The notes under the pieces: generated by a model
What the model was told of the DNA's origin: nothing
The model's input: the letters and a program-made list of their open reading frames with translations, nothing else
Database searches by the model: none
Assembly: GCF_009861505.1 (NCBI RefSeq)
Contig: NZ_WTFT01000006.1
Coordinates: 62,001-126,000 of the forward strand
Origin: Pseudomonas izuensis
Lineage (GTDB): Bacteria > Pseudomonadota > Gammaproteobacteria > Pseudomonadales > Pseudomonadaceae
Direction of reading: 5' to 3'
Length of the DNA: 64,000 bases
Shown: piece by piece, positions 62,730 through 64,000 of the stretch
Layout of the letters: each line of letters begins with the position of its first letter
Position numbering within the stretch: position 1 is the first letter of the stretch
Program-made: the position numbers and the translations under genes

Positions 62730-63101
62730 ATGCCCCTGGGCAAACGTGAACTTGCGCGGATCGAGCGCCGTTTGGTTACAACGCTTACCGAGGCCTGCGA
62801 GACAGCAAAAGGTGAAATCAAAGGCTTTGCCTGGCTCACCCACACGGCTGACTTGAACGCCCTGGCGCAAACGCTGAAGGTGACTTGGGTATTCGAAACC
62901 TTGACCGACAAAAAGCTCGCGCAGGCTAGCGCGAAAGCGCGAATTTTCGAGCTGACGGCTATCGCGCTGATCGAGGCAAACATCGATGTGAAGCCTTCGG
63001 ATCTCACTGTCCGATTCGACTCTGAAGAGGAGTGCCTGCGCACCCATGGTGGCGATTGGCAGAGGCGTCTTGCGCAATCACCCGTGACCAAGGGTTTTTG
63101 A
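62730..63101 (+). CDS. Conserved hypothetical protein (123 aa)
   Basis: ATG 62730 is chosen for AAAGGAG 7 nt upstream; a longer frame begins at the preceding stop. It opens PLGKRELARIERRLVTTLTE and is an alpha/beta protein with the strands GEIKGFAWLTHTADLNALAQ and KVTWVFETLTD. A charged end contains EEECLRTHGGDWQRRLAQ. No active site recognised. It is followed closely by a DUF1289 gene (3 bp), so the two form an operon. Confidence 0.65.
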   Translation: MPLGKRELARIERRLVTTLTEACETAKGEIKGFAWLTHTADLNALAQTLKVTWVFETLTDKKLAQASAKARIFELTAIALIEANIDVKPSDLTVRFDSEEECLRTHGGDWQRRLAQSPVTKGF

Positions 63102-63103
63102 AG

Positions 63104-63283
63104 ATGGCCAAGGAAATCGAAAACCCATGCATTTCGGTTTGCCAGTTGAGCGGCGATCTGTGTGTGAGCTGCGGACGCAGCAAGGAAGACATCAAGAAGT
63201 GGAAACGCATGAAGCGGCCTGAAAAAATGGCCGCTGTGCAAAGGGCGAATGTGCGTTTGAAGGGCCTGAAGAAAGCACACTGA
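63104..63283 (+). CDS. DUF1289 small Cys-rich protein
   Basis: 59 aa from ATG 63104, two bases past the previous stop. The motif NPCISVCQLSGDLCVSCGRS, with its four cysteines, is the family signature and probably binds zinc. These proteins are widespread in proteobacteria next to small oxidoreductase or hypothetical genes; function unknown. Confidence 0.82.
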   Translation: MAKEIENPCISVCQLSGDLCVSCGRSKEDIKKWKRMKRPEKMAAVQRANVRLKGLKKAH

Positions 63284-63303
63284 CAAACGCCCTCTCGTTG
63301 CCC

Positions 63304-64000
63304 TTACTTGTTAAGGCGCAGCGCGTCGAAAGCATCTCGCGCCTGGCAGGCGGTATAGGTCATTTGCGCGGCGACCAGACCGGCCAGGCCAAAAGTGCGG
63401 GTCAACCCGAACTGGCGGAAACCGTCGGGAATCGGAATGGACTTGGCGATAGCGTCAGCCAGAACCTCGCCCGCCACCGTCGTGGGCGCCATGCCATGAC
63501 CACCAAAACCAACGGCGTGCCAGACGCCCGCTTCATCCTGGCCGATCTGGGCCATTTGATGCCGGCCATAACTCATCAACCCGCCCCAGGAATATTGAAT
63601 GTCTACACCGTCGAGCTGGGGAAATACGTTTAAAAGATCTGCCTTGAGCAGGCTTGCGATCGCATCCGGGCTGCGATTGAGCACCGAAATCCGCCCTCCC
63701 CACAGAATCCGGCTGTCGCGAAGCGGGCGGTAGTAATCAAAAGCGAACCGCGTGTCATAGATGGCGGATTCACAATCAATAGCCTCTTTCAGGCGAGCCC
63801 CGAGAGGTTCGGTTGCAACCACATAGGTGGCAATGGGCAACACGGCACGTTCGACAGGACGATAGACACCGCGCGCGTATCCGCCACAGGAAAAGATGAC
63901 ATGCTCGGCATGCACTTCCCCGCCGTCGGTTTTCACGACATATTTCTGTCCACGCTTCTCGATGATCAGGGCAGATGATTGCTCGTGGATACGCACCCCC
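63304..64000 (-). CDS. FAD-dependent amine/amino-acid oxidase, 5' end outside window
   Basis: About 231 C-terminal residues of a roughly 430-aa DadA/PuuB-like enzyme. Visible parts: VHAEHVIFSCGGYARGVYRP (end of the first FAD half), a substrate-domain stretch TRFAFDYYRPLRDSRILWGG and the closing FAD motif GFGGHGMAPTTVAGEVLADA. PuuB-type members oxidise gamma-glutamylputrescine, which would fit the amine operon at 26-32 kb, but the gene is 30 kb away and could be a general D-amino acid or glycine-type oxidase. The start lies beyond 64000. Confidence 0.82.
   Translation of the reverse strand, partial: GVRIHEQSSALIIEKRGQKYVVKTDGGEVHAEHVIFSCGGYARGVYRPVERAVLPIATYVVATEPLGARLKEAIDCESAIYDTRFAFDYYRPLRDSRILWGGRISVLNRSPDAIASLLKADLLNVFPQLDGVDIQYSWGGLMSYGRHQMAQIGQDEAGVWHAVGFGGHGMAPTTVAGEVLADAIAKSIPIPDGFRQFGLTRTFGLAGLVAAQMTYTACQARDAFDALRLNK

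Overview
The window looks like a chromosome segment of a fluorescent-group Pseudomonas. Supporting features are a full acnB, Pseudomonas-type REP/REPIN inverted repeats, an MvaT-family (H-NS-like) gene, paired DUF1302/DUF1329 outer-membrane genes, MalT-type LuxR regulators, and high-GC coding with AGGAG-type ribosome sites. This is inferred from gene content; no rRNA, tRNA or CRISPR array was seen.

Positions 1-25,700 are an accessory region. Gene density is low, gaps are AT-rich, strands are mixed, and there is much gene debris. It opens with the 3' part of a UmuC/RulB-type polymerase. It contains a QxK nuclease-like gene, a LysR/PLP-decarboxylase pair fused and destroyed by one deletion, an orphan DUF2384 antitoxin, an XRE repressor facing a three-gene operon across a 14-bp dyad, a lipoprotein/membrane pair and an MvaT paralogue. 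Next comes a cluster of immune-type signalling genes (12.2-19.0 kb): a TIR protein with a large C-terminal region, a ThsB-like TIR protein, two nucleoside-deoxyribosyltransferase-like proteins (one with a TPR/TRAF-binding-like tail), a broken TIR-like gene followed by an intact SLATT/DUF4231 membrane protein, and a PLD-type nuclease. A tyrosine recombinase flanked by two recombination-site-like dyads and preceded by a TTCCGGYGAATTA repeat array follows. The region ends in the remains of a type I (CvaA/TolC-like) secretion locus with a 58-aa membrane protein, and a thymidylate-kinase-like gene. RulB plus an integrase resembles the rulAB-targeting integron-like elements known in Pseudomonas, but the window does not prove it.

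Positions 26.3-31.9 kb hold a minus-strand amine-catabolism operon: aldehyde dehydrogenase, LuxR regulator, class III aminotransferase and APC permease. This is the layout expected for uptake, transamination and oxidation of a diamine or similar amine.

Positions 32.2-55.9 kb hold a large catabolic region. A minus-strand run encodes two SCPx-type thiolases, two MaoC-fold hydratases, an SDR, an LCAD-like acyl-CoA dehydrogenase, an acyl-CoA ligase, DUF1302 and DUF1329 envelope proteins, an alpha-methylacyl-CoA racemase-like enzyme, an MFS carrier and a degenerate metallo-beta-lactamase-fold protein. It faces a thioesterase across a control region with three perfect dyads. Two MalT-like regulators flank an ACS-family transporter and a dedicated etfBA pair. 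Together these match a dispersed bacterial version of the peroxisomal AMACR/MFE-2/SCPx route, so the best guess for the substrate is an alpha-methyl-branched or cyclic side-chain acid.

Positions 55.9-64 kb are ordinary core genome: acnB with an unusual nested hairpin in its leader, an ABC exporter, a patatin-like esterase, small conserved proteins, and the 3' part of a PuuB/DadA-like FAD amine oxidase cut by the window end.
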